This document shows positions 8,900-17,990 of a stretch of DNA of 64,000 bases, piece by piece. Position 1 is the stretch's first letter. The number at the start of each line of letters is the position of its first letter. The notes under the pieces were generated by a model. That model worked only from the letters and a program-made list of their open reading frames with translations. It made no database searches and was not told the DNA's origin. This stretch comes from HK1 sp965202875. GTDB taxonomy: Bacteria > Pseudomonadota > Gammaproteobacteria > HK1. The DNA is taken from contig OZ241870.1 of assembly GCA_965202875.1 (NCBI GenBank), positions 620,001 to 684,000 of the forward strand, written 5' to 3'. Position numbers and translations under genes: made by a program.

Positions 8900-9110
8900 T
8901 TTAGTCCGCGACAGCGGCGCCGGTCAAGATCCCCACCAGGTGTCCCACCCTCATCTCAGCCCACGATCTCACGGCGCTTGCCTCCATTTCTCGTGTGTAA
9001 GGTACGGTTCGGCATTCCGTGAGCTTCGATCCCCGGAAGTCCGGGGAGCGCGCAAGCGAAACCGAATGGTGTGACGGCCCACCCGCCCCGTAGCCCGTAG
9101 CTTCGACACC

Positions 9111-9329
9111 GTGGAGAGACCCATCGAGACCCTGCATCGGGGCCTCATCGGCGTCCAGCCCGCCCCGCCCGAGGAGGTCGCCGAAGCGGCGGCACAGAAG
9201 GTGTGCCGCGGAGGCGGGTTCCCGGTCGGGTGGCTCATCGCCCCCGGCGTGGCGTGGCTCATGCTGTTCCTGGTGGTGCCGCTGGCGAGCATCATCCTGC
9301 GCATCGCGGACATCCGGAGCCAGCTCTGA
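9111..9329 (+). pseudogene. potB remnant with an in-frame internal deletion
   Basis: The 72-residue frame has the PotB N-terminus (MERPIETLHRGLIGVQPAPP, with GFPVGWLIAPGVAWLM) joined directly to the last residues of PotB (ILRIADIRSQL). Compared with the intact gene at 16820 about 255 codons are missing. The junction falls in ATCATC, which occurs at both deletion edges of the intact gene, indicating microhomology-mediated loss. Only one membrane segment survives, so it cannot act as a permease. Confidence 0.85.
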
Positions 9330-9777
9330 TGGCCCGCCGCCGGACGGCCGAGAAGAAGAAGCGGGCCGCGGTCAAGGAGCTGTTCGGCAGCTACTACGTG
9401 CTGTTCCTGCTCTTCATCTACGGCCCGATGTTCGCGATGTTCATCCTGTCCTTCCAGGGACACGGCGGTCTGGAGAGGCGGCCCGGGACATGGGGGCGAG
9501 CAAACGGACGGTGTTCAAGGAAGTCACCTTGCCCCTCATCACGCCGGGGACCGTCGCGGCTGGCCTGTTCGGGTTCACCCTGTCCTACGACGAGTCCGCC
9601 CGCACCACCCTGCTCGCGGGCGAGTACAACACCCTGCCGCTCGACATCAACGCTTCGATGACGCAGCGAATCCGGCCCACCCTGTTCGCGCTGGGTACCG
9701 TCTCGACCCTGTTCTCGCTGCTGCTGATCGGGCTGTCCCTGGTGATCTACACTCTCCTGGCCAAGCGCACGCGCTGA
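9329..9777 (+). pseudogene. potC remnant with internal deletion and frameshift
   Basis: The start overlaps the potB remnant stop (TGATG) as in the intact locus. It reads MARRRTAEKKKRAAVKELFG through ILSFQG, then about 380 bases are missing relative to the intact potC and the frame shifts. From about 9490 the true C-terminus resumes in another frame (MGASKRTVFKEVTLPLITPG through YTLLAKRTR). The deletion joins the end of the first membrane helix to the EAA loop of the permease. It is non-functional. Confidence 0.85.
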
Positions 9778-9869
9778 CCGGCGCCCCGATCCTCAGGCCC
9801 GCTGTCGAAGGGGGCGTGCTCCGGCATCAGCCCCACCGCCGCGGCCATTGGCGTCGCACCACCTCAATC

Positions 9870-9968
9870 GCGTCGCTGACTCTGAAGAAACAGGTTGAAA
9901 TCATTGTGTTGGTAACTGGCGACGGTGACTTCGTATCGGCAATGAAGTTCGCTCGCCCCGATGAGTAG
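9870..9968 (+). pseudogene. Fragment of a NYN/LabA-like PIN-fold nuclease
   Basis: A plus-strand frame reads ASLTLKKQVEIIVLVTGDGD and then FVSAMKFARPDE before a stop. The phrase VLVTGDGDFVSAMKFAR is the conserved C-terminal part of NYN (DUF88/LabA-like) domains, whose Asp residues bind metal. No start or upstream half is present, so this is a gene remnant sitting immediately after the decayed pot block. NYN proteins are RNases, some in defence or toxin loci. Confidence 0.6.
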
Positions 9969-10046
9969 CGTAAATCGATCGTCGAAGGTGAACGTCCGGT
10001 CTTGGAAGCACCGGAAATTCCGGAGATTGAGGTGGGTTACGCGCAT
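9954..10046 (-). pseudogene. N-terminal fragment of an OLD/RecF-like ATPase
   Basis: The minus strand from an ATG at 10046 reads MRVTHLNLRNFRCFQDRTFT and FDDRFTLLIGA, which is the start of AAA ATPases of the OLD/RecF type, up to the point where the Walker A loop (GANGSGKS) should begin. The sequence then departs from the family. It overlaps the end of the NYN fragment on the opposite strand, so a recombination junction lies near 9955-9968. Confidence 0.6.
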
Positions 10047-10067
10047 CGGGGGCCGGCAGCTCTCTGG

Positions 10068-10472
10068 TCAGGCATCCGGTGGGGACACCATCCGCCGCCG
10101 CGACGAACTTGGTCGCCGGATGCTTGCAACGACGACGAATGTACGTGATTCGGGACGGAGGAAACAAGGCGCGACGGCGCCCTCCCTGAACTCGCGCTGT
10201 TGGACGCGGGCCCAGAGAGCCTGGCCCATTGCCACGACCCCGGCGTCCTGCTCGAAGCCGACGCTGTTCCGGTGGGCGGCGATGAAACGCCCGTCTCCGC
10301 AGGAGGGGTCTCGCAGCCGGTCGCCATCTTTGCGGACCGCCCACCGGACGAGGTTCGCAACGACGGCGTCCGGCGTAGGGCGGAACAGGGCGCGAAGCTC
10401 CCCCTCCCAGTTCCCGACGAAGCCCGGCGGGCGGGACCACGAGCACCCGCCGGATGCGCCCGCGCGGCGCAA
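10068..10472 (-). pseudogene. N-terminal fragment of an N6-adenine DNA methyltransferase
   Basis: The frame contains LRALFRPTPDAVVANLVRWA and then LRDPSCGDGRFIAAH, the SAM-binding motif I of Eco57I-type adenine methyltransferases. It is followed by GFEQDAGVVAMGQALWARV. The catalytic (D/N)PPY motif and the rest of the enzyme are absent. A complete relative with TPRTLADYICRWA and EPSCGDGSFV is at 55977-57635. This piece completes a cluster of three gene fragments between the pot remnant and the large helicase. Confidence 0.6.
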
Positions 10473-10561
10473 GGAGCACGTCGGAGGAGGCGATCAGTCA
10501 ATCCAGGAGGGCTTGCGCCGTGCAGGCCGCTCCGGATGCGCGGTGCCCGGGCTCGCCGGGC

Positions 10562-13500
10562 TCAGCACTGCGGCCCGAACACCAGCTCCGGGACGACCAC
10601 CTCCCAGGACTCGCACCTGATGCCGTCGTGGTACCGCGGCTCCGAGGCATCGCGGCTCCATGCCACCACCGCCAGCACCGCCGCGGATCGGCACTGCATC
10701 CCGGACGGGGGATCGAAGCCGCCGGCGAGCCGCCCCACCACGTTGCCGGCCCGGTCCAGCAGCTCCCAACGTCCGGGGGCGGCGGGTGCTTCGGGCGGAT
10801 CGTCGGGCGGCGGCCGGTCCTGCGATCCGGTTCGGTGGGGGTGGCGTGTTGCGGCCACGCGCACTTGCAGAGGATCGCCGGGCGACAGGGCGGCGATGGC
10901 GCGGTGCACAGGATGGCGGGGATCCCGCCGCCCCGCGAAGCCGAGATCGACGTCGCGCAGACCGAGCCGCCGATAGCGGGATTCGAGCGCCGGGGTGTCC
11001 GGCGGTGGCTCCACCGGCGCGCGATGCAGCACCGCGGGGCCGTCCGGCAAGACATCCTGCAACGGATGCGATCTCCGAAAGTACGCCGGGGGTGGAGGCT
11101 CCTCGACGCGATCCGGCGCCGCGGCGCCGGACGGCGGGCGTGACCCCGGATGAAGGGGATCCGGCGCCGCGACGCCGTGCGACGGGAGCTGCCCCGCCTG
11201 AACGCGCCGTGTCTCCTCCGCTCCGACCGGCGGCGGACAGGGCTCTGGCCGAAACGACGGGCGCGGCGCCTGGCGATGCGGCGGATCCGGCCCCGGCTCG
11301 AAACGCATGAGGGCCAGGGTCCGCCGGGCGCGGGTCATGGCCACGTAGTAGAGCCGGCGCGGCGCGTCCGCGTCTTCGCCCCTGCCGGCGCCGTTCCAGC
11401 CGCCGTCCAGCACCACCACGTGGTCGAACTCCAGCCCCTTTGCGCGGTGCGCCGACAGCAGCAGCAACCCGCGCTGCCGGCGGCGCACGTCCCGCCCCCA
11501 CTCCGCCAGCCATTCGATGAAATGGCCCACCGGCGTGTCCGCGCCGCCGCTCTCCAGGGCGTGTGCTTCCACGGCTTCGCCCAGCAGCTCGATCCAGGGG
11601 TTGGGAGGCGACGCCCGAGGTCCGACGGGGAAGCCGCAAGGGGCGAGGCCCGGCCCGGCCAGCCATGCCCGGAGCTCCGCGGCACGCACGACCCGGGCCT
11701 CGCGCCCGTGCAGCCAATCGAGCAGGGCCCGGGTCTCCCGCAAATGCCAGAAGCCCGGAATCTCCTCGTTGCCCATCTGCACCGGCACGCCGTGCACCTC
11801 GCACCAGGCCCGCACCGGCTCCAGGTACCTCCACTCGCGGGCGATGACCGCGCACGCGGACCAGTCCCAGTCCGGGGCGAGGGCGGCAAGGCGCTGCAGC
11901 TCCGTCATCGCGGCTTGCGCCTGCGCGATCGGGCCGGGTGGCGAGGGCAGGATCTGCACCCGGCCGCGCGCCACCGGATCCAGTGTCTCCCAGTCCCCGC
12001 CGGGCGGGGCCCGGGTGCGCGCCCGGTCGACGTGGATGGGATGGCCGGCCTTCATGCGCTCGCCGGCCGGCTCGATGGCCGCATTGGCCGCGGCGACGAT
12101 GTGGGCGGTGGAGCGGTAGTTGTCGGTCAGGAACGCGGGTCTCGCCCGGTAGTCCGCCTCGAAACGCCGGATGAACTCCACCGAGGCGCCGGCGAAGGCG
12201 TAGACGTTCTGGTCGTCGTCGCCTACCGCGAAGAGGCTGAGCCGCTCGTCCTCGTCGGCCAGGGTCCGGCCCGCCAGAGCGGAGATCAGCGTGTACTGCT
12301 CCCGATCGACGTCCTGGTATTCGTCCACCAGGATCCAGCGGAAACCGGCGAGCAGGCGCGCCCGGTGCCCGTCCGTCTCGTCCGGCGGCAGCCCCTCGCC
12401 ACGCAGCAGCGCCGTCGCCCGGCGCAGCGCCTCGCCGAAGTCGAAGGTGTCCGCATCCAGCCTCCCGGCCCGGCCGCTGAAGCTGGCCCCGACCAGGCGC
12501 ATGGCGAGGCCGTGGCAGGTGAGCACGGTGACGCCGCGGGCGTCGTCGCCGACCAGCTCCCGGAGGCGGCGGCGGATCTCGAGCGCGGCGTGCCGGTTGT
12601 AGGCCAGGGCGATGACGCCGCGGGGGTTCTCGCGCCTCACCCGCAGCAGCCAGGCGATGCGATGCACCAGCACCCGGGTCTTGCCGGAGCCGGGACCGGC
12701 CAGCACCAGCACGTTGGTCCGCTCCCGGTCGTCGGCCACGATGCGCTGCTGTACGGGATTCTTCAGGCTCTCGACGATGCGCCGCCAGGACGCCGGGGTG
12801 GTCTGCCGCGACAGCTCCCTGCCCCGCTCCGGCAGCCAGCGGCGCAGGAAGTCCTCCTGGCTCGAAGTGAAGTAATCCATCGCCAGGCGCAGCGCGTCCG
12901 CCATGGCCTCGAGGCCCCGCTCGGCGAACTCCGCCATCACGTGGACCTGCAGCACCTGGTCTTCGTAATGGAGCTTGAGCGGCTCGAAGTCGGCGTTGAC
13001 GAAGCCGCGCCGGTCCTCGCCCAGGTGGATGGACATGGCGGGGCGGAACACCGCCAGCCCCTTGTTGAGGCGGAGGACCTCCTGTTCGTGCAGCCACAGC
13101 AGGGCGCGGTCCAGGAGCTTCTCGGGGTCCTTGACCCTGGCCTTCAGCTCCAGGTCGGAGCGGAGCGCGTCCAGCAGCTTGCCGAGCGTGGTCTCGGCCA
13201 GCAGATCCGTGCCCCGGCTGCCGGGCGGCAGGCAGCCGAGCAGATGATCGAGCAGGCGCTGCGCGGCGTTGCGGCGGCGCTCCGCGGTCTCCGCGAGCGC
13301 CTTCCAATTGCGCTGGAGGGTCACCCGCACGGTCTCGGGGTCCAGCCGGCGCAGCCCCAGGCTGCCCTTGCCGCTCCCCTCCCCGCGGCCGTCCCCGGCG
13401 ATGCCGCGAAGCGTGCGCCACAGGCGCTCCGGCAGGACGTGGGCGGGGTCGTGGCCGGCCTCTTCGAGGGCATCCTTGAGGCGTTGGGTGGCGATGCGCA

Positions 13501-16090
13501 GATGGAGGGTCGAGGCGCCGCCCTCGTCCATGTCCGGAGCCGTTTCCCGCAAGTCGGCGATCAGGGCGCGTTCCAGGGCCGCCGACTGCTCGAAGCGCTT
13601 GCGCGAGGCACGCACCACGCCCGCGTGCACGAACGCGGTGAGCACGGTGTCGTTGCTGGCGACGCCCAAGCGCTCCAGGTCGTACATGGCGCGGCGCACG
13701 CCCTCCGCGCCCAGCCCGGAGACCCCCATCAGCTCGTCGGTGGAGATGCCCTCGTCCGGGTCCGCGTCGATCAGGGTCTCGGCGATGGCCAGCAGTCGGC
13801 GGCGGTAGTCTTCCCGAGGAACAGCCTTCCGCGCGAGCCGGGCGCGCGCCTCCGCCACCGACCCCACCCGCAGGGAAGACGGGAACACCTGCACCCGGTT
13901 CTCCTCGCGGATCAGAAGCTGCGCTTCCTCCAGCCAGGAGACGGCGGTACGCACCCGGGTGTCGTCGGTGGCGGAGTCGCGTTCGAACGCGGCGTCCTCG
14001 TCTTCGCCGAGGATCTCTCCGGCGGTGGCCACGACCTCGCCGTCCGTGCGCGTCCTGCGGCGGCCGCCCGACCTCGAACCCGACGTCCCGGCGGCCTCGC
14101 CCCCCGCGCGCTTCTTGCGGTGGAGGCGGCGCAGCGCCTTCAGGATGCCGTGGATCTCGCGCCGGGTGAGCCGGGAGCGCGCGGAGAGGCCGAACTGCCG
14201 CTCCACGTCCTCCGGCGTGTAGAGCAGCACGCAACGGGCCGCGTCCCGATCGCGTCCGGCGCGGCCCGCTTCCTGCAAGTAGTTCTCCAGGGAGCCGGGG
14301 ACGTCGGCGTGGACCACCAGCCGCACGTCCGGCTTGTCGATGCCCATGCCGAAGGCGTTGGTGGCGACGATCACCCGCGATCCGCCTTCGATGAAGCGCT
14401 GCTGGACGCTCTTCCTGATCTCCGGCGAGAGGCCGGCATGGAAGTGGTCCGCGACGAGGTCCTTGTCGCGCAGGAATTGGGCGACGTCCTCGCTTTGCCG
14501 GCGGGTCGCGCAGTAGACGATGGCGCCGCCCAGGGTCTCCGGCGGCAGGTCGGCGGCCAGGATCCGGTGGAGGTGCGCGAACTTCTCGCCCGGGGTCGTC
14601 CGCACCACGACGAATTCCAGGTTGGTGCGGCGGGCGCCGCCGTCGAAGACCCGGAGATCGATGCCGAGCCGGTCGCAGAAATGGGCGCGGACGTCCTCTC
14701 GCACGTCGGGCTTGGCCGTCGCGGTCAGGCACAGCACCGGCGCATCCGCCGCCTTTTCGTGGATGAAGCGCGCCACGTAGCGGTAGTCGGGCCGGAAGTC
14801 GTGGCCCCAGCGTGAGAGGCAGTGCGCCTCGTCCAGCACCCAGGCGCCGATCTCCCGCTGCTCCAGGACCCGGCGCACGGCCCGGCTGCGAAGCTGCTCG
14901 GGCGCGACGATGAGGATGCCCGCGTCGCCCAGGCGCACCCGGTCCAGCGCCTCCTTGCGCTCGGGCATGGACAGCAATCCGTTGACGGTCACGCAGGAGC
15001 CGATGCCCTGCCTTTCGAGGCCCGCCACCTGATCCGCCATGAGCGCCACCAGGGGCGAGATCACCACGGTCAGGGCGCCGGTCTTGTCGTAGCGGGAGAG
15101 GGCCGGAATCTGGTAGCACAGCGACTTGCCGGTCCCCGTGGGCAGGATGCCGAGCACGCTCTCCCCGGCCATCGCCGCCTCGACGATGGCGCGCTGCATG
15201 GGCCGGCCTTCGTCGTCCTTCGGCTCCGGGCGGAAGTCGGCGAAGCCGAACCAGCGCGCGAGCTCCTTGCGCGCGTCGTGCCGCTCCCGGCACCAGGCGC
15301 ACGCGGGATCGTTGCAGGCGGTATCCCGCAAGCGGCGCACCAGCACGCCGGCTTCGGGAAACCGGTGGCGCACCCAGGGCGGCATCACCGAGTTGCCCCC
15401 GGCCACCGACAGCCAGGCCAGGGCGTAGGCCAGCGCCCAGCCGTGCCGCGCCGGGTCGGACAGGACTTCACGGCACCGGCTCGAACAGGCCGTATCTGCA
15501 AGCCGGCCGCGGATCGCCGCGCGCGCCTCGGCGCCGGAAGGACGCGGCGCATCCCGCACGGCGGTGAAGAAGGCATCGAAGCCCGCGCCTTCCGGCGCCG
15601 TCGCGGTCAGCCGGTGCCAGGCCGCCAGCAGGTCGGGCGCCTCGTCGCGCAACGCCTTCAACGCCCTTTGCTGATCGCGGAAGACCTCCAGCGCGAGCCG
15701 GGCGTCCAGCTCCGGATCGTTCACCCGCCCGCGCTTGAGCTGTCCGTCCTGGTAATGCTTGACGAGGTGGTGGTAGGGGTTGCGGGGGAAGGCGAGGGGG
15801 TTGAGCCGCAGCGTATCCACCGCCGGAAGCCGCAAGAGCCGGAGATCGGGCTTTGCCGCGGCCAGGTGGGGAAGGTCGAAGGCGATCAGGTTGTGGCCCA
15901 GCAGGCAGTCCGCGCCCTCTGCGAAGGCGTCCAGCTTCGCCAACGCCGGGCCGAGCGCGTCGCCGCGAAAGGTGAAGACCTCGCCGCTCTCCGCATGCAC
16001 CGCAGCGAAGGCGTGGATGCGTCCGTCCCGGCGACCGACTTCGAGGTCCAGGGAGAGGCAGCGCAACGGAAGGCGCCCGGTGTCGTCCAT
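10562..16090 (-). CDS. DEDD exonuclease-RecQ helicase-UvrD helicase fusion protein
   Basis: A single uninterrupted frame of 1842 residues. Residues about 1-180 look like a DEDD-type 3'-5' exonuclease (LSLDLEVGRRDGRIHAFAAV, LLGHNLIAFDLPHL, ELDARLALEVF). Residues about 290-700 are a RecQ-type SF2 helicase with Walker A LPTGTGKSLCYQIP (near 320), VLDEAHCLSRWGHDFRPDYR (near 420) and QEAGRAGRDRD. Residues about 1100-1640 are a UvrD/Rep SF1 helicase with VLAGPGSGKTRVLVHRIAWL (near 1133), WILVDEYQDVDREQY (near 1255) and LSAHRAKGLEFDHVVVLDGG (near 1550). The C-terminal 200 residues are Pro/Arg-rich and unassigned. It probably processes DNA ends or forks; its place in an island with McrBC and methyltransferase fragments suggests a possible defence role, which is inference. 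Start is the ATG at 16090. Confidence 0.88.
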   Translation of the reverse strand: MDDTGRLPLRCLSLDLEVGRRDGRIHAFAAVHAESGEVFTFRGDALGPALAKLDAFAEGADCLLGHNLIAFDLPHLAAAKPDLRLLRLPAVDTLRLNPLAFPRNPYHHLVKHYQDGQLKRGRVNDPELDARLALEVFRDQQRALKALRDEAPDLLAAWHRLTATAPEGAGFDAFFTAVRDAPRPSGAEARAAIRGRLADTACSSRCREVLSDPARHGWALAYALAWLSVAGGNSVMPPWVRHRFPEAGVLVRRLRDTACNDPACAWCRERHDARKELARWFGFADFRPEPKDDEGRPMQRAIVEAAMAGESVLGILPTGTGKSLCYQIPALSRYDKTGALTVVISPLVALMADQVAGLERQGIGSCVTVNGLLSMPERKEALDRVRLGDAGILIVAPEQLRSRAVRRVLEQREIGAWVLDEAHCLSRWGHDFRPDYRYVARFIHEKAADAPVLCLTATAKPDVREDVRAHFCDRLGIDLRVFDGGARRTNLEFVVVRTTPGEKFAHLHRILAADLPPETLGGAIVYCATRRQSEDVAQFLRDKDLVADHFHAGLSPEIRKSVQQRFIEGGSRVIVATNAFGMGIDKPDVRLVVHADVPGSLENYLQEAGRAGRDRDAARCVLLYTPEDVERQFGLSARSRLTRREIHGILKALRRLHRKKRAGGEAAGTSGSRSGGRRRTRTDGEVVATAGEILGEDEDAAFERDSATDDTRVRTAVSWLEEAQLLIREENRVQVFPSSLRVGSVAEARARLARKAVPREDYRRRLLAIAETLIDADPDEGISTDELMGVSGLGAEGVRRAMYDLERLGVASNDTVLTAFVHAGVVRASRKRFEQSAALERALIADLRETAPDMDEGGASTLHLRIATQRLKDALEEAGHDPAHVLPERLWRTLRGIAGDGRGEGSGKGSLGLRRLDPETVRVTLQRNWKALAETAERRRNAAQRLLDHLLGCLPPGSRGTDLLAETTLGKLLDALRSDLELKARVKDPEKLLDRALLWLHEQEVLRLNKGLAVFRPAMSIHLGEDRRGFVNADFEPLKLHYEDQVLQVHVMAEFAERGLEAMADALRLAMDYFTSSQEDFLRRWLPERGRELSRQTTPASWRRIVESLKNPVQQRIVADDRERTNVLVLAGPGSGKTRVLVHRIAWLLRVRRENPRGVIALAYNRHAALEIRRRLRELVGDDARGVTVLTCHGLAMRLVGASFSGRAGRLDADTFDFGEALRRATALLRGEGLPPDETDGHRARLLAGFRWILVDEYQDVDREQYTLISALAGRTLADEDERLSLFAVGDDDQNVYAFAGASVEFIRRFEADYRARPAFLTDNYRSTAHIVAAANAAIEPAGERMKAGHPIHVDRARTRAPPGGDWETLDPVARGRVQILPSPPGPIAQAQAAMTELQRLAALAPDWDWSACAVIAREWRYLEPVRAWCEVHGVPVQMGNEEIPGFWHLRETRALLDWLHGREARVVRAAELRAWLAGPGLAPCGFPVGPRASPPNPWIELLGEAVEAHALESGGADTPVGHFIEWLAEWGRDVRRRQRGLLLLSAHRAKGLEFDHVVVLDGGWNGAGRGEDADAPRRLYYVAMTRARRTLALMRFEPGPDPPHRQAPRPSFRPEPCPPPVGAEETRRVQAGQLPSHGVAAPDPLHPGSRPPSGAAAPDRVEEPPPPAYFRRSHPLQDVLPDGPAVLHRAPVEPPPDTPALESRYRRLGLRDVDLGFAGRRDPRHPVHRAIAALSPGDPLQVRVAATRHPHRTGSQDRPPPDDPPEAPAAPGRWELLDRAGNVVGRLAGGFDPPSGMQCRSAAVLAVVAWSRDASEPRYHDGIRCESWEVVVPELVFGPQC

Positions 16091-16367
16091 CGGCGGCGAA
16101 GCTCTCCGGGAATTCAGGGCTGCCGGCGCGAGCTACTCGATGCCGGGTCGGGATTCGGCCTCCATCGACGAGGATTCACACCGACATACGATACGGAGTG
16201 CCACTGGGTCTGCTTGCCATTGTAGGTGGATTCCCGCTTCCGCGGGAATGACGGCAAAGACTCGAACGTCACCGGATCCGGCAGGCCGCATGGAAACAGG
16301 CGTCCGTGCCCGGCCCGCGTCTCCCACCGGGGCACGAAGCGAGGCCTGCGCCCCGCCGCGTGCGCTC

Positions 16368-16669
16368 GGCAATTCCCGCCAACGCTCCGGACACGGTCAT
16401 GTCACCGGGATTTCGCGGCCTTTTCTACCCTCAAGTTTCGGGATTCGCTGACCGAAATAGATTCCCGCTACCCGCTTTCGCGGGCACAAGCTTCGCGGGA
16501 ATGACGGCCGGCTAAAAAGCAACGCGTCTCGCTGAAATGACGTCATTCCCGCGAAAGCGGGATCCATCGCCCGATTCAGCCATTTTGAATCCCGAAACTT
16601 GGGTTCTACCGTCCGAGCGTCCGGTTGCGGCGATTCAATGGATGTTCCCGGGCTTGGCGGGAATTGCCG
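16368..16669. mobile_element. Miniature inverted-repeat element, family B, interrupted by a family A element
   Basis: The ends read GGCAATTCCCGCCAA and TTGGCGGGAATTGCCG. The flanks carry a 10-base target duplication with one mismatch (GCGTGCGCTC at 16358-16367, GCATGCGCTC at 16670-16679). Removing the nested insertion and its 7-base duplication leaves 121 bases, exactly the length of the uninterrupted copy at 48484-48604, which lies in opposite orientation. No transposase is encoded. Confidence 0.85.
16430..16603. mobile_element. Miniature inverted-repeat element, family A (174 bases), nested in family B
   Basis: Terminal inverted repeats CTCAAGTTTCGGGATTC and GAATCCCGAAACTTGGG (one mismatch) are flanked by a perfect 7-base target duplication, TTCTACC, at 16423-16429 and 16604-16610. 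Internal palindromes of the form ATTCCCGC..GCGGGAAT give it a strong hairpin. A second copy in the opposite orientation is at 31199-31374. It is non-coding. Confidence 0.88.
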
Positions 16670-16819
16670 GCATGCGCTCTCGTCGCCGGTCACGCCCTTA
16701 CCCGATCGGGTACGATTCGACGTTCCGTGAGCTTCCGATCCCCGGAAGTCCGGGGAGCGCGCGAGCGAAACCGCATGGCGTGACGGCCCACCCGCCCCGC
16801 AGCCCGTAGCTTCGACACC

Positions 16820-17803
16820 GTGGAGAGATCCATCGAGACCCTGCATCGGGGCCTCATCGGCGTCCAGCCCGCCCCGCCCGAGGAGGTCGCCGAAGCGGCG
16901 CAGAAGGTGCGCCGCGAAGGCGGGTTCCCGGTCGGGTGGCTCATCGCCCCCGGCGTGGCGTGGCTCCTCCTGTTCCTGGTGGTGCCGCTGGCGAGCATCA
17001 TCGTGTTCAGCTTCTGGACCTCCACCGGCCATGGGATGACGCCGGATCCGACCCTCCGGTACTACTACGAGTACTTCACCTCCGAAGGGTTCTTCGACCC
17101 CGAATCGAGAAAGTTCCTCGAGCCCGGCGTCTTCATCCGGACGCTGTGGTCGACGTTCCGGTTCACCGTCACGGTGATGTTCTTCTGCCTGCTGCTGGGC
17201 TACCCGATCGCCTACTTCCTCGCCATGCACGTCCGTTCGTTCAAGTGGCAGATGGCGCTCTTCCTGCTCTGCATGGTGCCCTTCTGGACCAGCTACCTCA
17301 TCCGCGCCGTGGCGTGGCTGCCGATGCTCGGCCGCCGCGGCCTGCTGAACGACTTCCTCATGTCGATCGGGGTCATCGACAAGCCGTCCTCGGTGCTGCT
17401 GTACTCGGAGTTCAGCTACACCATGGCCCTGGTGCAGCTCTACGTGGTGCTGTGCGTCGGGCCGATCTTCTTCTCGCTCGCGAAGATCGACAAGGACGTC
17501 CTGGAGGCCGCCCGCGACATGGGGGCGACCTCGTTCCAGATCTTCCGCGAGATCGTCGCGCCCCTGTCGCTGCCGGGGGTGGCCATCGGCATGATCTTCA
17601 TCTTCGTGATGATCATGGGCGAGTTCGCGACCGCGGTGGTGGTATACGGCGGCAAGACCACCACGGTGGGGACGGTCATCCTCAACTACTACGCGGTGGC
17701 GAACTATCCTTTCGCCGCGGTCAACGCCCTCATGCTGATGCTCGCGATGATGATCGGGGTGGTGATCATCCTGCGCATCGTGGACATCCGGAGCCAGCTC
17801 TGA
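16820..17803 (+). CDS. potB: Polyamine-type ABC transporter permease (PotB-like)
   Basis: This 327-residue inner-membrane protein starts at a GTG (MERSIETLHRGLIGVQ). About six membrane segments are visible, including PVGWLIAPGVAWLLLFLVVP, then FTVTVMFFCLLLGYPIAYFL, MALFLLCMVPFWTSYLIRAV and the final MLMLAMMIGVVIILRIV. The EAA loop that contacts the ATPase is read as LEAARDMGATSFQIFREIVA. It pairs with PotC to form the channel for polyamines. Its stop overlaps a start codon (TGATG). No potA ATPase is in the window; the binding-protein gene lies at 1-756. The same block exists in decayed form at 9.0-9.8 kb. Confidence 0.9.
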   Translation: MERSIETLHRGLIGVQPAPPEEVAEAAQKVRREGGFPVGWLIAPGVAWLLLFLVVPLASIIVFSFWTSTGHGMTPDPTLRYYYEYFTSEGFFDPESRKFLEPGVFIRTLWSTFRFTVTVMFFCLLLGYPIAYFLAMHVRSFKWQMALFLLCMVPFWTSYLIRAVAWLPMLGRRGLLNDFLMSIGVIDKPSSVLLYSEFSYTMALVQLYVVLCVGPIFFSLAKIDKDVLEAARDMGATSFQIFREIVAPLSLPGVAIGMIFIFVMIMGEFATAVVVYGGKTTTVGTVILNYYAVANYPFAAVNALMLMLAMMIGVVIILRIVDIRSQL

Positions 17804-17990
17804 TGGCCCGCCGCCGGACGGCCGAGAAGAAGAAACGGGCGGCGGTGCATCCCTTCGCCGCGGTCAACGCCCTCATGCCGATGCCCGCGACGACCGGGGT
17901 GGTGATCATCCTGCGCATCGTGGACCTCCGGAGCCGGCTCTGATGGCCCGCCGCTGGACGGCCGAGAAGAAGAAGCGGGCCGCGGTCAAG
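17708..17990 (+). repeat. Imperfect tandem duplication (about 140 bases) of the potB-potC junction
   Basis: The segment from TTCGCCGCGGTC near 17711 through the potC start and its first 15 codons recurs from 17854. The distance between the two TGATG junctions is 140 bases. The first junction now starts a 46-residue chimeric frame (17803-17943) that begins like PotC (MARRRTAEKKKRAAV) and ends like PotB (ILRIVDLRSRL). The second junction starts the real potC. Confidence 0.85.

Larger units (their letters stand above)
9000..9840 (+). repeat. Decayed second copy of the potB-potC block
   Basis: This segment matches 16706-18835 from the upstream untranslated region, through both permease genes, into about 50 bases of the 3' end of the following DUF4143 ATPase gene. 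Both permease genes here have large internal deletions while their ends are kept. Because the copy includes the ATPase gene tail, it probably derives from the 16.7-18.8 kb locus. Confidence 0.85.

Noticed and set aside
11150..14815. 1221-codon plus-strand frame opposite the helicase fusion
   Set aside because: High GC opens long antisense frames; the minus strand encodes clear RecQ and UvrD motifs and the plus-strand translation has no recognisable domains.
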